A stretch of DNA of 64,000 bases, taken from contig CALUUA010000004.1 of assembly GCA_944323845.1 (NCBI GenBank), forward strand, positions 62,001 to 126,000, written 5' to 3'. Origin of the DNA: an uncultured Bacteroidales bacterium. GTDB lineage: Bacteria > Bacteroidota > Bacteroidia > Bacteroidales > UBA932. The notes under the pieces were generated by a model. The model had not been told where the DNA came from and searched no databases. It saw only the letters and a program-made list of their open reading frames with translations. The position numbers were made by a program, and so were the translations under genes. Below, piece after piece: positions 62,088-64,000 of the stretch. The stretch's first letter is position 1. Every line of letters begins with the position of its first letter.

Positions 62088-62939
62088 ATGCTGAGAATTG
62101 CCTTACAGTCCAAAGGACGACTGAACGAGAAAAGCATCGAGCTGCTGCGGGAAGCAGGTATCAGTATCGAAGAAAGCAGTAGGAAACTTCTGTCCAGATC
62201 TTCCAATTTCCCTATGGAAGTACTCTATCTTAGAGATGACGACATTCCGCAGACGGTTTCATGCGGTATTGCCGACATCGGAATTGTCGGTTATAATGAA
62301 GTCATGGAGCGGGCCTATCCCGTAGATGTCCTCAAACATCTGGAGTTCGGGAAATGCCGGCTCTCGCTGGCGATTCCGAAATATATGGAATATGACGGGC
62401 CGGAGTTTTTCAACGGCAAGAGAGTGGCGACTTCGTATCCGGTGATCCTGAAATCCTATTTCGACAGGAAAGGAATTTCATGCGAAATCAGGGAAATCGC
62501 AGGAAGTGTGGAGATTTCCCCGTCCATCGGGTTGGCCGACGGTATTTTCGATATTGTCAGCAGCGGCGGCACGCTGGTCCAGAACGGATTGGCAGAGGTC
62601 GAGACTGTCATGGAGTCGGATGCCGTCCTTATCGGCAGGCCCGGTCTCGACGAGGAGAAAATGCAGACTGTCAGGATTCTGCTGTCCCGATTCACCTCCG
62701 TATTGCGAAGCAGGGGAAAGAAATACATGCTGGTAAATGTCCCGAATGACAAGATAGATGAAGCGTTGAAAATCATCCCTTCGATGAAAAGTCCTACATT
62801 GCTGCCTTTAGCCGATAAGGGCTGGAGTGCCATACATGCAGTGGTGGACGAATCGGAAGTCTGGGACAAGGCGGACAGGCTCAAAAAAATAGGGGCGGAG
62901 GACATCCTCGTCCTGTCAATGGAAAAACTGATCATATGA
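62088..62939 (+). CDS. hisG: ATP phosphoribosyltransferase, long form
   Basis: The 283-residue enzyme has LRIALQSKGRL at the N-terminus, the PRPP-site region GLADGIFDIVSSGGTLVQNGL and a C-terminal ACT-like domain (about 205-283, including MLVNVPNDKIDEALKIIPSMKSPTLLPL) that binds histidine for feedback inhibition. This is the long, hexameric, self-regulated form, which does not need HisZ. It performs the first step of histidine synthesis. Control by the leader attenuator adds a second His-responsive level. It overlaps hisD (ATGA). Confidence 0.97.
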   Translation: MLRIALQSKGRLNEKSIELLREAGISIEESSRKLLSRSSNFPMEVLYLRDDDIPQTVSCGIADIGIVGYNEVMERAYPVDVLKHLEFGKCRLSLAIPKYMEYDGPEFFNGKRVATSYPVILKSYFDRKGISCEIREIAGSVEISPSIGLADGIFDIVSSGGTLVQNGLAEVETVMESDAVLIGRPGLDEEKMQTVRILLSRFTSVLRSRGKKYMLVNVPNDKIDEALKIIPSMKSPTLLPLADKGWSAIHAVVDESEVWDKADRLKKIGAEDILVLSMEKLII

Positions 62940-64000
62940 AAACATACCGATTCCCAGACAAGAAAGACTGGCCGGCCATAGTCGGCCGCCAGAAGGCAGG
63001 CGTGTCCCGGAAAGTCAAGGACATTGTTTCCGGCATTCTGTCAAATGTCCGCGAATACGGAGACAGAAAGGTGCTGGAATATATCAGGACTCTGGACGGT
63101 TTCGATACGGATGCTGCCGGGCTTGCCGTCACTGAAGCGGAACTGGAAGCTGCCGAAACGGAACTTGACAATGACCTTAAAGATGCGGTGAAGGCAGCTG
63201 CCGCTAATATCAGACGTTTCCATGAGGCGCAGAAAACAGGGGAAGTGGTCGTGGAAACAGCCCCCGGCGTAGTATGCAGACAGAAAAATGTGCCCATAGA
63301 CAGTGTCGGCCTTTATATTCCCGGCGGGACGGCCCCGCTTTTCTCTACGGTACTCATGCTTGCAGTTCCGGCTGTCATAGCCGGCTGCAGGAGAATCGTA
63401 CTCTGTACTCCGGCGGGCCCTCGCGGACAGATTTCCCCGGCCATACTCTATTCGGCGAAAATATGCGGGGTCAGGGAGATATACAGGATCGGAGGGGCGG
63501 TCGCCATAGGAGCCATGGCTTACGGGACGGAAACCGTACCGAAGGTGGACAAGATTTTCGGTCCAGGAAATTCGTATGTGACCGAAGCCAAGCAGCAGGT
63601 GTCCCAGGACTGCGCCATAGACATGCCTGCCGGTCCTTCCGAGGTGATGATCATGGCCGATGACAGTGCCAACCCTGCATTCGTGGCTTCCGATTTCCTA
63701 TCACAGCTCGAACACGGGAAAGACAGCCAGGCCATACTCCTGTCCACTTCGGCCTCGCTGGTGGAATCCATGTCGCGCGAACTGGGACTGCAGTACGGCG
63801 CTCTGTCCCGGCAGGCTGTGATAGACTCGTCCATGACCCGGAGTGCTGCAGTCATTCTGGCGACCGAAGACGATATGGCTGATTTTGCGAATTTCTATGC
63901 CCCGGAACATCTTATCATAGCCACACGCGACTATCGCAGGACCGTGGAAAAAATCCGCAACGCAGGCAGCGTCTTCCTCGGGAACTGGTCCACTGAAAGT
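62936..64000 (+). CDS. hisD: Histidinol dehydrogenase, 3' end cut by window
   Basis: 355 codons are visible and the frame is open to the window end; the full enzyme is about 430 residues. Blocks of the family are present: VGLYIPGGTAPLFSTVLM, KVDKIFGPGNSYVTEAK, the zinc/catalytic region DMPAGPSEVMIMAD, SQLEHGKDSQA and the FYAPEHL Glu-His that takes part in catalysis. It catalyses the last two steps of histidine synthesis. It starts inside the hisG stop (ATGA at 62936), thus is translationally coupled. Confidence 0.97.
   Translation, partial: MKTYRFPDKKDWPAIVGRQKAGVSRKVKDIVSGILSNVREYGDRKVLEYIRTLDGFDTDAAGLAVTEAELEAAETELDNDLKDAVKAAAANIRRFHEAQKTGEVVVETAPGVVCRQKNVPIDSVGLYIPGGTAPLFSTVLMLAVPAVIAGCRRIVLCTPAGPRGQISPAILYSAKICGVREIYRIGGAVAIGAMAYGTETVPKVDKIFGPGNSYVTEAKQQVSQDCAIDMPAGPSEVMIMADDSANPAFVASDFLSQLEHGKDSQAILLSTSASLVESMSRELGLQYGALSRQAVIDSSMTRSAAVILATEDDMADFANFYAPEHLIIATRDYRRTVEKIRNAGSVFLGNWSTES

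Overview
The window is chromosomal DNA of a Bacteroidota bacterium, almost certainly order Bacteroidales. The evidence is a SusC/SusD pair, a hybrid two-component regulator (HTCS), DUF4271 and DUF2723 proteins, and promoters of the Bacteroides type (TTG, about 20 nt, TAnnTTTG) in front of most transcription units instead of E. coli-type -35/-10 boxes. GC content is moderate to high, which would suit a Rikenellaceae/Alistipes-like gut organism, but the genus cannot be fixed from sequence reading alone.

Region 1 (1-20242) is a polysaccharide utilisation locus. A divergent Ig/FISUMP lipoprotein (cut by the window start) is followed by an HTCS regulator, a very large three-module enzyme (GH110-like beta-helix + serine hydrolase + six-hairpin glycosidase), a beta-propeller glycosidase-like lipoprotein, a PKD-domain surface lipoprotein, SusC, SusD and a second, stand-alone GH110-like enzyme. 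Because GH110 enzymes release terminal alpha-1,3-galactose, the likely target is an alpha-galactosylated (blood-group-B-like or linear alpha-Gal) host glycan. A 19-bp motif lies at exactly the same distance from the -7 box in front of both catabolic transcription units and is a good candidate for the HTCS operator.

Region 2 (20274-29284) holds a membrane pyrophosphatase, an orphan TonB-receptor-like protein, and methionine/aspartate-family genes (metX, O-acetylhomoserine sulfhydrylase, asd), then a DUF456 protein. Region 3 (29279-39186) has aminopeptidase P, a Pit-type phosphate transporter with a fused PhoU-like tail, and a divergent PhoB/PhoR-like pair. These are separated by two mirror-image 11-bp-spaced repeats that look like Pho boxes. 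lolD, trmN6 and lepA follow.

Region 4 (39187-50987) carries menA, then a leftward cluster (SUI1-like factor, DUF4271, hemD, rnpA, yidD, menG), a DUF2723 membrane protein, tRNA-Ala(GGC), an rRNA methyltransferase, pgk, lgt and a Cof-type phosphatase. Region 5 (51017-61887) is housekeeping: trxA, an outer-membrane beta-barrel, polyprenyl synthase, holB-like, PSP1, trmB, miaA, smpB, pfkA, rplM-rpsI-rpsB-tsf.

Region 6 (61866-64000) is the start of the histidine operon (hisG, hisD cut by the window end). It is preceded by a clear attenuator: a 17-codon leader peptide with four consecutive His codons, an antiterminator segment directly after its stop codon, and a strong terminator. I saw no insertion sequence, prophage, CRISPR array or integrase. 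The most notable items are the his attenuator, the three-module glycan enzyme, the shared PUL operator, the symmetric Pho boxes, and two structured RNAs without an assigned family (upstream of menA and of rpsB).
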